Below are positions 12,823 through 21,525 of a stretch of 31,222 nucleotides of DNA, in pieces. The translations under genes and the position numbers were made by a program. Location: positions 1 through 31,222 of the IMG/VR virus record IMGVR_UViG_3300042883_000588; one strand, given 5' to 3'. The DNA is from a virus. Each line of letters starts with the position of its first letter. Position 1 is the stretch's first letter. The notes below the pieces were generated by a model, which made no database searches, was not told the DNA's origin, and saw only the letters and a program-made list of their open reading frames with translations.

Positions 12823-14063
12823 TGGCAATAACCTATATTCAAACACCACAACTCTGGACACCGATAAATAATGATATGATTTATTATGTTCAGACAAATA
12901 GTGCAATTTCTTTCCTTTACTTAGAAGTTCACGTTCAATCTACAATGATCGGGCGTGTTAAGTTAGCAGTAAACGACGAAGGATTTGCGTATTGTGATAT
13001 AAAACAATTTCTTTATTCTTTTATCAAGAATGAACAAATGTTTTTTGAGTTTGACGTATTTTGGGAAGCTCTAATCGATTTAGATTATTATGTGAACTAT
13101 CAGATTAAATGTTTTGAAACTGTTGGTGGAACGCCTTACAATGATTCTGTGAAGTACGCATTCAATGGGCAAGTATCTTTTGTTAATTTTGTAGAGTTTA
13201 ATCAGCCAGAATTCACGACTACCGATTCAGACACTAAATTCTTAACTAATTCGCCACGTTTATTATCGACCAACTTTGACCGAACAAACTTTTTAAGTTA
13301 TATCAATGGCACAGAACCAGCTACTAAAGTGCTTGTAAAACTTTATGAATCAAATGCAAGTATTCCGACTGCCGTTTATGAGTTTGCTATTCCTGACTTA
13401 ACTGCTTTAGCTGGAATTATTGCAATAAGTCGTGAAGCATTTGGTGCTGCATTTGTTTATTGGGAAGATGTATCGGAAGCATGGGAAACTGTCGCTTCAA
13501 CGTGGGAAGGAATCGGTGGCTATTTAATCAATCCGTACGTTACTGCTTTAGAAGTTACTTTGATTGATGACTTAGATGTTGAAGTTTCGGAAACTTTCAA
13601 ATTTAAATATGATGACTATTGTTCAAAGTACGAAAAGACAAATGTTTATTGGCAGAATTCTTTGGGTGGTTTTGATTCATATACTTTTAATTTAGTTAAG
13701 CGTAATAGATACGATATCGATCGAAAGAATATTCAATCTTATCCTTACAATTTCGGTGTTACAGGATATAGTCAGCACACGAATAATGTTTTCAACTTAT
13801 CAAATCAAAACTATTTTAGCAACTACACGGAAGGCGTAATTCTTAATTCAAGATTATTAACCGACGAAGAACACGAATGGTTTTTTGAATTAATCAAGGC
13901 ACATTCTATTTACGTAGAACAAAAGATAAATAACGTAATTTATTACGTACCTGCAACTATAAAAGCTACGACATACGAGCCTAAACAACACAAGGTTGAC
14001 GGATTGCAAAACGTAGAGATTGAACTTCAATACAGTTACGATAATATAAAGATTACTAAATAA
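12822..14063 (+). CDS. tail structural protein (probable distal tail component)
   Basis: 413 aa. Beta-rich throughout, with no signal peptide or membrane segment. The start (YIQTPQLWTPINNDMIYYVQT, then FLYLEVHVQ and AYCDIKQFLYSFI) matches a group of proteins that precede the tail-tip gene in Bacteroidetes phages. A repeated WEDVSEAWETV/TWEGIGGY section lies near 215-235. One-base overlaps bind it to its neighbours, so stoichiometry may be set by coupling. Exact placement in the tail is inferred from gene order. Confidence 0.65.
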   Translation: MAITYIQTPQLWTPINNDMIYYVQTNSAISFLYLEVHVQSTMIGRVKLAVNDEGFAYCDIKQFLYSFIKNEQMFFEFDVFWEALIDLDYYVNYQIKCFETVGGTPYNDSVKYAFNGQVSFVNFVEFNQPEFTTTDSDTKFLTNSPRLLSTNFDRTNFLSYINGTEPATKVLVKLYESNASIPTAVYEFAIPDLTALAGIIAISREAFGAAFVYWEDVSEAWETVASTWEGIGGYLINPYVTALEVTLIDDLDVEVSETFKFKYDDYCSKYEKTNVYWQNSLGGFDSYTFNLVKRNRYDIDRKNIQSYPYNFGVTGYSQHTNNVFNLSNQNYFSNYTEGVILNSRLLTDEEHEWFFELIKAHSIYVEQKINNVIYYVPATIKATTYEPKQHKVDGLQNVEIELQYSYDNIKITK

Positions 14064-16147
14064 TGGCTACTCAAAGAACGCAGATATATTTTGAAGGTGT
14101 TAGTTTAGACTTGGATAAAAACGTGGATATTGACTTCACGTATTCAATCACGGATATTGCAGATTTTGAAAGGCGTACGACTACATTTTCAAAGACAATC
14201 TATATTCCTGGAACTGGTCATAATAACTTTCTTTTAGGAACTTACTTTGATTTAAACATCTCTAATCCGTTCGATCCTTTAGAAAACAATATCGGTGTTA
14301 ATTTTAATCCATTAAAGAAAGCGTTTGCAAAAGTAACGCTTGATAATATCGAAATATTTGTAGGCGTTTTAAGGCTCTTAGAGATAAAGTTTATTGATGG
14401 GGCGTTAATATACGAGTGCGCATTATTCGGTTCGCTCACAGGCTTGTTTAGTGCATTAGGTGAGCAATTACTTACCGACTTAGACCTTGAAGATTTAACA
14501 CACGATTATAATATTACAAATATCAAAGCAACGTGGTCTGATCCGACTGCAAAATACGTTTATCCTTTAGCGATGTACGGATTAGGCACAACGGCAACCG
14601 ATGATAGTTATTCTGTTTTTAACTTTAGACCAGCAATAAAAGTAAAAGAAGTATTTGATAGGATATTAACACAGAACGGATATACGTATAATGATACTTT
14701 ATTTGATACTAATAACTTAGAAAAGTTAATCTTATTAAACAACGAAGAAAGCTTAACTTCTTATGGTGGCTTAATTGCCGATGTTACGTTTGACGAATTA
14801 ACATTCGATGAATTTGCACCATTGACTTCAAAGTTTACTTTCTTAACTGCTTTAGCTTCGGGTGTTTTAGCAATTGACGAAACTACTGGAGGCTTTTCAC
14901 GTATTAAAAACATATCGGCAAGTAATGCAACAATTACTTTCAACTTAACTTTTGATTATAATACAACGCTTGACGCTGGTGAAAGCATTACGATCGGTGC
15001 AAGTCAAAGAAACGATGCAACCATAGGAACAGAAATTGCTTTGTTTGAAAATCCTATCTTTAGCTTCTTTCCTGGAACTGGTTCGTTTAATACTTCATTC
15101 ACAGTAACACTTGCACCAAACGACGGAATAAACTTTATAGTAAAAGCAAACGCATTCACACCAGCAAGTTGGTCGATTACTTTTTATGATACTTCACGCT
15201 TGTCGGTAGGTGGTATTGATGACACAAAGAAAACAAATGTTATTTATGATACTGAAATCACAGGTCGGTCAATCGTTCCTGAAGGTGTTCGTCAATCGGA
15301 CTTTATAAAGTCAATAATTAATATGCTTAACTTGTATATTGAGACCGATCCACAAAACGAATTTGATTTAAGATTTACACCTTATCCACAATTTTACACA
15401 GATACGCAAATTGATTGGACTTCAAAAATGAGTTTAGCCGATGGTGTTTTAATCAAACCACCTTCCGAGTTTTTACCTTTGAAGTATTCGTTTAATTACA
15501 AAAATGATGTTGACTATTATTCAAAGTTTTACTTGGCTAAATATGTAACTAACTACGGAAATTATTCGTATCCGACAGGAACAGAATTTAGTAGGGAAGA
15601 CAACGCTACCGAATTAATATTCAGCATTTGCCCACTTGTAAAGAATGATTTTAATAATCGTGTTTATTCGGCTATGTTTGACCTAAATCAAAACGGAACT
15701 TATAAGCAAATAAAGACTAATCCAAAAATAGCTTTTTATGGTGGCGTAAAAGACACTTCAAGCTATACGATAAAGAATGGTGCGACTACATTAACAACCG
15801 AGATTGAATATCCGTATGCTGGTCATATATTAGACTTAGATAGCCCTTCGGATGGTTCGCTTTGGGACTTAGCTTTTGCTGCACCGAATGAAATATATTT
15901 TAATCAGCCAGTATACCCATCTGAAAACTTATTCCAGCAATACTATCTTGACTTCATGTCAACCAAAACTAATAAAGACGCTAAACTTGTGACTTTATAT
16001 TTATTATTAAACACGGTAGATATAATGAACTTAGATTTCAAAAATTTAATCAGAGTTCAAAACGGAATATATTACTTGAATAAGATTGACGGATATAATC
16101 CACTTGCTGATTCATTGACAAAAGTTGAATTAATTAAAATACCATAA
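14063..16147 (+). CDS. large tail-tip/baseplate-type protein
   Basis: 694 aa. The N-terminus (TQIYFEGVSLDLDKNVDIDFTY, FERRTTTFSKTIYIPGTGHNN) is characteristic of a large Bacteroidetes phage tail protein group. The rest is beta-rich with Asn/Thr/Phe-rich segments and no obvious enzymatic motif. It lies directly upstream of the tape measure gene, so the pair of genes 12822-16147 likely forms the tail tip that caps the tube. It contains a perfect DnaA-box-like 9-mer at 15382-15390 that I regard as coincidental. Confidence 0.65.
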   Translation: MATQRTQIYFEGVSLDLDKNVDIDFTYSITDIADFERRTTTFSKTIYIPGTGHNNFLLGTYFDLNISNPFDPLENNIGVNFNPLKKAFAKVTLDNIEIFVGVLRLLEIKFIDGALIYECALFGSLTGLFSALGEQLLTDLDLEDLTHDYNITNIKATWSDPTAKYVYPLAMYGLGTTATDDSYSVFNFRPAIKVKEVFDRILTQNGYTYNDTLFDTNNLEKLILLNNEESLTSYGGLIADVTFDELTFDEFAPLTSKFTFLTALASGVLAIDETTGGFSRIKNISASNATITFNLTFDYNTTLDAGESITIGASQRNDATIGTEIALFENPIFSFFPGTGSFNTSFTVTLAPNDGINFIVKANAFTPASWSITFYDTSRLSVGGIDDTKKTNVIYDTEITGRSIVPEGVRQSDFIKSIINMLNLYIETDPQNEFDLRFTPYPQFYTDTQIDWTSKMSLADGVLIKPPSEFLPLKYSFNYKNDVDYYSKFYLAKYVTNYGNYSYPTGTEFSREDNATELIFSICPLVKNDFNNRVYSAMFDLNQNGTYKQIKTNPKIAFYGGVKDTSSYTIKNGATTLTTEIEYPYAGHILDLDSPSDGSLWDLAFAAPNEIYFNQPVYPSENLFQQYYLDFMSTKTNKDAKLVTLYLLLNTVDIMNLDFKNLIRVQNGIYYLNKIDGYNPLADSLTKVELIKIP

Positions 16148-17869
16148 ATGGCAACAGAAGAAATAGCGTTTAAGATAACGACCGACACCAGTCAGACCGA
16201 TAAATCTGTTAAGTCCATAAAGACAGAACTTCGTGAAGCTACACAAGAAGCGTTAAATTTATCACGAAAGTTTGGTGATACTTCACAAGAAGCAATTCAA
16301 GCACAACAAAGGGTTGCAAACTTAAAAGACGAAGTAGGTGATTTTAGGCAAAGAGTTGAAGCTTTAAATCCTGACGCTAAATTCAAAGCATTTTCACAAA
16401 CTTTGCAAGGCGTAGCTGGTGGCTTTGCTGGTTTGCAAGGTGCGGTCGGATTATTCGGAACTGAAAGTGCTGAACTTGAAAAGCAATTATTAAAAGTTCA
16501 AAGTGCGTTGGCTTTATCCGAAGGATTGAATAGTGTGCTTGAAAGTAAAGACGCATTCACGAACTTAGCCGTAGTAATAAAGGGAAACGTAGTAAAAGCA
16601 TTCACAACGCTTAGAGGTGCGTTAATAGCTACAGGAATAGGTGCTGCAGTCGTTGCAGTCGGTTTATTAGTCGCAAACTTTGATGCCGTTAAAAAGGTTG
16701 TTTTAAACTTTATTCCTGGACTTGCAAAGGTTGGTGAATTTATAGGCAAGTTAGTTGACCAAATCACTGACTTTGTTGGTGTAACAAGTGAAGCTGAACG
16801 TGCATCCGATAGGCTTACCAAATCGACTAAAGGTCGGAACGAAGAAATAGATCGTCAGATTAAATTGCTATCGGCTCAAGGTGGTAAAGAAGCAGAGATT
16901 GCTAAATTACAAAAAGATAAGGCGTTTAATGATTTAAGAGATTTAGAAGCACAAAAGAAAGCTAATAAAATAGCAGGTGATGAATTCATAAAAAATAAAA
17001 AGGATTTAATTAACGAAATCAAGATTGTCGATGCCGAAGAAGCAAAGCGAATAAAAGACGAACAAGACAAAAAAGCTGAAGAACAAAAAGCAGCAAACGC
17101 CAAAGCAATACAAGATAAAAAAGAAGCCGAAGAAAAGAAGAAGAAAGATGACGAAGCAATAATAAAAGCAATTCAAGACGAAGCAAAAGCTAAAAAAGAG
17201 AAAGCTGATTTAGAAGCAGAATTTGAAGCACAAGCGGTTGAATCACTAACACAAATTGAACAAGAAAAATCAGATTTAAAGGATGCTGAATTACAAAAAG
17301 AAGTTGAACGTGCTTCATCCTCTGCTCAAATAGTTGAACAAGGATATAAGAACAGTAAAGAATTAGCAGCTGCCGATTTAAAGATAAAACAAGAAAAGGC
17401 AAAAGGTGAAATAGACTTGTTATTTGCCGTTTCAAATACTGCTGGTCAAATTGCAGATATTTTAGGAAAAGAAAGTCAAGCAGGTAAAGTCTTAGCCGTT
17501 GCACAAGCATTGATAAATACTTACTTAGGTATTTCGGCTGGTGTGAAGTTAGGGTTCCCAGCTGCTATTCCTGCCGTTCTTGCTGCTTCGGTCACAGGTT
17601 TTAAGGCGGTCAAAAGTATAATGGCAGTAAACATTCCTGGTGGTGGTGGTGGCGGTTCGATGCCTTCGGGTGCTTCAAGTCCAGCTTCATTTGCGACTGC
17701 CATGTCTGCACCAATTCAATCGGGCGTGAACGTTCAACAAACTTCAGCCGTAGGCACAACGAATGTAAACTTACAAAATCAAACAGTTATAAAAGCTTAT
17801 GTCGTAGAAAGCGATATTACAGATTCACAAGATAGAATAAATAAAATCAAGGCAGCAGCCACAATCTAA
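16148..17869 (+). CDS. tail tape measure protein
   Basis: 573 aa. Long helical N-terminus (SIKTELREATQEALNLSRKF, QQRVANLKDEVGDFRQRVEAL), a hydrophobic membrane-like segment at about 155-190 (ALIATGIGAAVVAVGLLVANF), then a long charged coiled coil rich in Lys, Glu and Ala (about 255-440), a second hydrophobic Ala/Gly-rich region (about 465-510) and a Gly-rich linker. This is the usual build of a tape measure: it sets tail length and helps DNA enter the cell. At roughly 1.5 angstroms per residue the tail would be near 85 nm. Chaperone, tail tip and tape measure in one run support the assignment. Confidence 0.85.
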   Translation: MATEEIAFKITTDTSQTDKSVKSIKTELREATQEALNLSRKFGDTSQEAIQAQQRVANLKDEVGDFRQRVEALNPDAKFKAFSQTLQGVAGGFAGLQGAVGLFGTESAELEKQLLKVQSALALSEGLNSVLESKDAFTNLAVVIKGNVVKAFTTLRGALIATGIGAAVVAVGLLVANFDAVKKVVLNFIPGLAKVGEFIGKLVDQITDFVGVTSEAERASDRLTKSTKGRNEEIDRQIKLLSAQGGKEAEIAKLQKDKAFNDLRDLEAQKKANKIAGDEFIKNKKDLINEIKIVDAEEAKRIKDEQDKKAEEQKAANAKAIQDKKEAEEKKKKDDEAIIKAIQDEAKAKKEKADLEAEFEAQAVESLTQIEQEKSDLKDAELQKEVERASSSAQIVEQGYKNSKELAAADLKIKQEKAKGEIDLLFAVSNTAGQIADILGKESQAGKVLAVAQALINTYLGISAGVKLGFPAAIPAVLAASVTGFKAVKSIMAVNIPGGGGGGSMPSGASSPASFATAMSAPIQSGVNVQQTSAVGTTNVNLQNQTVIKAYVVESDITDSQDRINKIKAAATI

Positions 17870-17875
17870 AAAAAT

Positions 17876-18466
17876 ATGGATTTACCTATTTACAAATTAG
17901 TTATCAGTTCGGATATGTCCGACGATTCAGAAGTTGATTATATAGCACTTGTTGACAGACCAGCTATTCAAAAAAACTTCTTAGCGTTTAATGAGCGTTT
18001 AAAATTCGAAGTAATAAGCGAAGACAAGCAAATATTGTCGGGTGCTTTGATGTTGGCAGATGTGCCGATATATCGTAATAACGAAGAATTTGGTGAACAC
18101 TACGTAGTATTTGACGCAGAAACTATTCAGCAAATTGCAGAAAAGTTCTTTAAGCGTGGTTATCAGTCAAACGTGAACGAGATGCACAATTCAAATAAAG
18201 CCGTTCAAGGCGTTACAATGTTTGAATCATGGTTAGTTAATCACGAGATGGGCAAGATGCCTATAAAAGGCTTTGAAGACGCAAAGGATGGAAGTTGGTT
18301 CGGTAGCTATAAAGTAGATAACGCCGAAGTATGGGCAAAGGTAAAGTCAGGCGAATTTCAAGGCTTTAGTGTTGAAGGTATCTTTGGCTATTCAGACATG
18401 GTTAAAAAAGAAGACGATGTTATGATTGAAAAGATAAAAGAAATATTAAGGTCGGCTGGAATTTAA
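17876..18466 (+). CDS. XkdF-like prohead protease
   Basis: 196 aa. Matches the XkdF-like phage serine protease family: VDYIALVDRPAIQKNFLAF near the start, the ADVPIYRNNEEFGEHYVVF segment, His104 in NEMHNSN, FESWLV (116-121) and Ser165 in QGFSVEGIF. His104 and Ser165 are the likely catalytic pair. It would cleave scaffold and capsid N-termini during maturation. It sits directly before the scaffold-like and capsid genes, as expected. Seven bases separate it from the tape measure. Confidence 0.85.
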   Translation: MDLPIYKLVISSDMSDDSEVDYIALVDRPAIQKNFLAFNERLKFEVISEDKQILSGALMLADVPIYRNNEEFGEHYVVFDAETIQQIAEKFFKRGYQSNVNEMHNSNKAVQGVTMFESWLVNHEMGKMPIKGFEDAKDGSWFGSYKVDNAEVWAKVKSGEFQGFSVEGIFGYSDMVKKEDDVMIEKIKEILRSAGI

Positions 18467-18515
18467 GTAGCAATTTTTTAAATCAAATATATATATTAAT
18501 TATTAATCAAAAATT

Positions 18516-19079
18516 ATGAAGGCAAAAGAAGCATTAGAACAAATTAAAAGTTTGTTGTTTGCAGACGAAGCGGTTGTAGTTGAAGAAGTGGTTACTGAAT
18601 TTGCTGAAGGCGTTTTAGCTGATGGCACGATTGTAAAGTTTGACAAGTTAGAAGTCGGCGGAATCGTTTCGGTAGTAACTCCTGACGGCGAAGTACCTGC
18701 ACCAGTTGGCGAACACGAACTTGAAGACGGAACTGTAATTGTAATTGCAGAAGCTGGTGTTATTTCAGAAGTTAAACTTGTTGAAATGGAAGACGAAGTT
18801 GTTGTTGAAGAAGAAATGGCTATCGAGCCAGTTAATTACGATTCAAAGTTTGAAGAAATTAGCCAACTTTACAACACTAAATTTTCTGAAGTTGAAGCAA
18901 AGATTGAGTTCTTGAATGACATCACAAAAAAAATTGTTGAATTTATGGATGCGTTCGCACAAGTAGAATCAGCGGTTGAAACTCAAACGCCGAAGAATAC
19001 TTTCTTGGCTCAAAACAAGGTATCTAAAGTAGATGCTTTTAAAAATTTACAAAATATTTTTCAAACAATTAAAAACTAA
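18516..19079 (+). CDS. capsid scaffolding protein
   Basis: 187 aa, very acidic. Residues 28-88 form two short repeats with DGTIVKFDKLEVGGIV and EDGTVIVIAEAGVIS, a beta-rich module with EHELEDGT. Residues about 106-145 are a coiled coil (YDSKFEEISQLYNTKFSEVE). It has the position (between protease and capsid), charge and size of a scaffolding protein removed by the protease. It is preceded by 49 bases of AT-rich spacer and followed by a 5-base gap to the capsid gene. Confidence 0.75.
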   Translation: MKAKEALEQIKSLLFADEAVVVEEVVTEFAEGVLADGTIVKFDKLEVGGIVSVVTPDGEVPAPVGEHELEDGTVIVIAEAGVISEVKLVEMEDEVVVEEEMAIEPVNYDSKFEEISQLYNTKFSEVEAKIEFLNDITKKIVEFMDAFAQVESAVETQTPKNTFLAQNKVSKVDAFKNLQNIFQTIKN

Positions 19080-19084
19080 AAAAA

Positions 19085-20038
19085 ATGGCTTTAGATTTAA
19101 CTGGTTTAACCAACTATGTAAAAGAAAACGAACAACAACTTGCAACTGCTCTTGTGTTCGCCCCAAAGACTGCTAAAATAATTGAATCAGCTGGGAATGT
19201 TCAGGTAGGTATCAAATCTTCTGAAAAAATTAACTTGATGGATACTGACGCAGTATTTCAGGCAGGTGGAACTTGTGGATTTTCTTCAAGTGGCACAACT
19301 GCTTTCACTCAGCGTTCACTTGCTCCAGGAAAGATTAAAATAAACGAATCAATTTGCCCTAAAGCATTCGAGGCTAAATATACTCAGAAAGCTTTACGTG
19401 CTGGTTCAATGTATGACTATATGCCGTTTGCTGACGAATATTCTGCAAAGAAAATTGAAGTTATCGGTGCTGCACTTGAAACTGCTCTATGGCAAGGTGA
19501 TACTGGTTCTGGAAACGCACAACTAAACAAGTTCGACGGATTGTTGAAATTGATTGCTCCTGCTGGTGTACCTGTTGCTGGTGTTATTGACGGTAACGTT
19601 GCTAACGTTGCTGCTTTGACTCAAGCTACTGTTATCGCTGCAGTTGATGCGGTTTATGTTGCATTACCTTCTTCTATCATAGCTAACGGAGATGTTGCTA
19701 TCTTTATCGGAATGGATGCTTTCAGACTTTACACTATCGCTTTGAAAGAAGCTAATCTTTACCATTACGCAGCTGACGCAGTTGACTTTGAAATATTCAT
19801 TCCAGGAACTAACGTTAAACTAATTGGAGTTAACGGATTGAACGGAACTGATAAGCTTATCGGAACTCGTATTTCTAACCTTTACTTAGGTGTTGACTTA
19901 CTTAACGAAGAAGAAAGATTCGAATTATTCTACGCTAAAGAAGCTGACGAAATGAGATTTGTTTCTGAATTCAAAATGGGTGTTCAATACGCTTTCCCTA
20001 CCGAGATTGTTTACTGGCAAGAAGGTGGTGTTGCTTAA
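19085..20038 (+). CDS. major capsid protein
   Basis: 317 aa. N-terminal helix (DLTGLTNYVKENEQQLATALVF), a Gly/Ser-rich stretch (QAGGTCGFSSSG), then the RSLAPGKIKINESICPKAFEAKYTQ segment and a central Ala/Val-rich domain. Its place after protease and scaffold, single full-length copy and composition fit an HK97-fold capsid protein of Bacteroidetes phages. Codon use is cleaner (more CT, GC-rich third positions) than in the neighbours, as expected of a highly expressed gene. A terminator follows. Confidence 0.9.
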   Translation: MALDLTGLTNYVKENEQQLATALVFAPKTAKIIESAGNVQVGIKSSEKINLMDTDAVFQAGGTCGFSSSGTTAFTQRSLAPGKIKINESICPKAFEAKYTQKALRAGSMYDYMPFADEYSAKKIEVIGAALETALWQGDTGSGNAQLNKFDGLLKLIAPAGVPVAGVIDGNVANVAALTQATVIAAVDAVYVALPSSIIANGDVAIFIGMDAFRLYTIALKEANLYHYAADAVDFEIFIPGTNVKLIGVNGLNGTDKLIGTRISNLYLGVDLLNEEERFELFYAKEADEMRFVSEFKMGVQYAFPTEIVYWQEGGVA

Positions 20039-20062
20039 TTAATTCTAATATTTAAACCAAAG

Positions 20063-20094
20063 AGGGTGGGTAATTAAACTGCCTACCCTTTTTT
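20063..20094 (+). terminator. rho-independent terminator after the capsid gene
   Basis: An 8-bp stem, AGGGTGGG (20063-20070) with CCTACCCT (20082-20089), one G-U pair, then a T run to 20094. It probably reduces the 20108 transcript relative to the capsid, or marks the end of a capsid-only message. Confidence 0.85.
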
Positions 20095-20107
20095 AATACT
20101 CAAAAAT

Positions 20108-20620
20108 ATGGCGTGTGCATTAACACAAGGTTACGTATTAGACTGTAAAGATTCATTAGGTGGATTGAAAGCGGTATTATTTATCGAAGCAGGTAACGTA
20201 ACGGCAGTAACAGAAACCGCTGGGGTTGTTACTGCAATTACTTTAGCAGCATCAAAATACTTTCACAAATACGAATTAGTGAAAGAAACTTCTTCATTTA
20301 CTGAAACTGTAACGGCTTCAGTTCAAAATGGAACTATTTTTTACGCTCAAGAATTAAGCGTAATTTTAAACAAGCTTCAAACAAATACGAGAAACGAAAT
20401 TCTTCTTTTGGCTCAAAATAGCTTAATCGCTATCGCTGAAGATAAGAACGGAATTTATTGGATGCTTGGAAAAGATGGTGGCTTAGACATCACAGGCGGA
20501 ACTGCTGCTTCTGGTGTTGCAACAGGTGATCGTAGTGGTTACGAGTTAACATTTAGTGGTCAAGAGGCTGCTCTTGCACCTGAAGTATCTTCAGGAATCA
20601 TTGCTGCTTTGTTAGACTAA
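20108..20620 (+). CDS. probable major tail tube protein
   Basis: 170 aa. Beta-rich with MACALTQGYVLDCKDSLGG at the start, KYFHKYELVKETSSFTETV in the middle, WMLGKDGGLDITGG and GDRSGYELTFSGQEAALAP at the end. The last part resembles the C-terminal strands of tail tube proteins (DxxGYxLTxxGxE). It lies between two terminators, suggesting independent, high expression. Head decoration protein is the alternative. Confidence 0.65.
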   Translation: MACALTQGYVLDCKDSLGGLKAVLFIEAGNVTAVTETAGVVTAITLAASKYFHKYELVKETSSFTETVTASVQNGTIFYAQELSVILNKLQTNTRNEILLLAQNSLIAIAEDKNGIYWMLGKDGGLDITGGTAASGVATGDRSGYELTFSGQEAALAPEVSSGIIAALLD

Positions 20621-20623
20621 ATT

Positions 20624-20657
20624 AGAAGGTGGGGTTTAAAAGCCCCATCCTCTTTTT
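20624..20657 (+). terminator. strong terminator between convergent genes
   Basis: An 11-position stem, AGAAGGTGGGG (20624-20634) with CCCCATCCTCT (20643-20653), with one mismatch and one G-U, then T to 20657. The stop codon of the leftward gene at 20636 lies in its loop, so the leftward transcript ends in the same hairpin. Confidence 0.85.
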
Positions 20658-20905
20658 ATGTTTATTCCAGCTTCGCCAAACGAAGTGTTATTATCATTGT
20701 ATTCAAGATGAACATCGTGCATCATGTCAAGAATGTTTTCACCTTCTTTCAACAAAGTTTCTTCTAAAAAATTAGCATACTTGGTAAGTAATTGACCAAA
20801 GTGCTTGGTTGTAATTAATGCGTGATAAACTTCTGCTTTGGTGTCTGAAGCAGGTAAGTCATTAAACTTTTTAACGTAGTCTTTATGTAGCTTAGTCCAA
20901 ATCAT
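20636..20905 (-). CDS. leftward operon gene 3, unknown function
   Basis: 89 aa from the ATG at 20905; 12 more upstream codons are open, but they overlap the preceding gene. Helical (WTKLHKDYVKKFNDL, KAEVYHALITTKHFGQLLTKYANFLEETLLKEG) with a short variable C-terminus. The stop is inside the convergent terminator. It is the last of three leftward genes, the only ones on this strand in the window. No family recognised. Confidence 0.65.
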   Translation of the reverse strand: MIWTKLHKDYVKKFNDLPASDTKAEVYHALITTKHFGQLLTKYANFLEETLLKEGENILDMMHDVHLEYNDNNTSFGEAGINIKRGWGF

Positions 20906-21119
20906 ATTCAAATAATTTATCAATTTCAAAGTAACCAACATTTACGTTATTGTAATAATGGCTTCCAATACTTAAAATGGTATCATAAAGCAAATCAGAA
21001 ATAAATTTCTTTTCTTGCAAATCAGTAAAAAGTTTTTCCATTGTATTTGGAAATAGTTCTTGTTGAATAATTAATTTTTCAAGAACTTCAGGATTTAGGC
21101 GATCAAATAATGTTTTCAT
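20892..21119 (-). CDS. leftward operon gene 2, unknown function
   Basis: 75 aa. Begins MKTLFDRLNPEVLEKLIIQQELFP, then a mostly helical, acidic sequence ending EIDKLFEYDLD. It overlaps gene 1 by 17 bases and gene 3 by 14, so the three are translated together. No recognised domain. The acidic surface would suit a protein-protein role (for example inhibition of a host protein), but this is a guess. Confidence 0.65.
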   Translation of the reverse strand: MKTLFDRLNPEVLEKLIIQQELFPNTMEKLFTDLQEKKFISDLLYDTILSIGSHYYNNVNVGYFEIDKLFEYDLD

Positions 21120-21225
21120 TGTGTTCGATTCTTTTAATATTGTTCATAATCCAGTTAATTAAAATAGCGAATAATAGACCAGCTACTATCGGCAATGAGC
21201 AAAAAATAAAGGTGATTAAATTCAT
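21103..21225 (-). CDS. leftward operon gene 1, small membrane protein
   Basis: 40 aa from the ATG at 21225, which sits behind an A-rich leader (the frame stays open for 47 codons upstream, through decayed DNA). One membrane helix (NLITFIFCSLPIVAGLLFAILINWI), then a charged tail (NNIKRIEHNENII). Topology is probably N-out/C-in. First gene of the leftward operon. A single-helix phage membrane protein can serve in exclusion or signalling; nothing in the sequence decides. Confidence 0.55.
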   Translation of the reverse strand: MNLITFIFCSLPIVAGLLFAILINWIMNNIKRIEHNENII

Positions 21226-21245
21226 ATCTTTTTGTTTAGTGTTTT

Positions 21246-21253
21246 CAAAAGTA
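21246..21253 (-). promoter_or_regulatory. -7 element of the leftward promoter
   Basis: Read on the minus strand, TACTTTTG matches TAnnTTTG, 20 bases before the leftward ATG at 21225. I see no TTG at the usual -33 spacing. It is the only plausible start signal for the leftward genes. Confidence 0.5.
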
Positions 21254-21318
21254 AATTTAATAATTGATATAAAAAAATTTATTTTAAAATATATTTTTCG
21301 ACATACTTTCGTGATAGT

Positions 21319-21490
21319 TTCTTGATACTTTCGGTAAAGTTTAGTGAAACGTTGGAGGTTTTTCAAAATAAAACGCAGAAAATAATTTTGTAATCTATTG
21401 ATTGTTAAGATATTACAAAAAATGTAACGTGTTCGGAATTCGTTCGTAACGCTTGTAAAGTAAAGTAAAGTAAATAGATATATATATATA
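21319..21490 (+). pseudogene. decayed copy of part of the DUF4373-type gene (2693-3316)
   Basis: Nucleotide similarity in the same order as the functional gene. TAAAGTTTAGTGAAAC (21335-21350) matches 2949-2964. AAAACGCAGAAAATAATTTT aligns with about 2986-3001. AATGTAACG (21421-21429) matches 3035-3043. GTAAAGTAAAGTAAAGTAAAT aligns with about 3070-3093. Spacing between blocks agrees to within a few bases. All frames are broken by stops. It fills the intergenic gap between the leftward operon and 21526, which otherwise shows only AT-rich DNA and promoter-like sites. Confidence 0.5.
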
Positions 21491-21519
21491 TTGTTTTTTA
21501 TGACTAAAATTTATATTTA
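21491..21519 (+). promoter_or_regulatory. candidate promoter of the tail-fibre operon
   Basis: TTG (21491-21493), an 18-base spacer and TATATTTA (21512-21519), then six bases to the ATG at 21526. Same variant -7 and same very short leader as at 11460. A transcript would start at or near the ATG. A chance match in this AT-rich stretch is possible. Confidence 0.4.
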
Positions 21520-21525
21520 TAATCA

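Noticed and set aside
15382-15390. Perfect DnaA box (TTATCCACA) inside the tail-tip gene
   Set aside because: Single copy in coding sequence (reads as Tyr-Pro-Gln), with no clustering or AT-rich unwinding element near it. A chance match is likely.
16498-17703. Long minus-strand open frames under the tape measure gene
   Set aside because: Low-complexity Ala/Leu/Ser-rich translations that arise from the Lys/Glu/Ala-rich repeats on the plus strand.
21476-21493. TA-dinucleotide run as an origin or iteron
   Set aside because: No repeated initiator-sized units; explained better by the decayed gene copy and AT drift.
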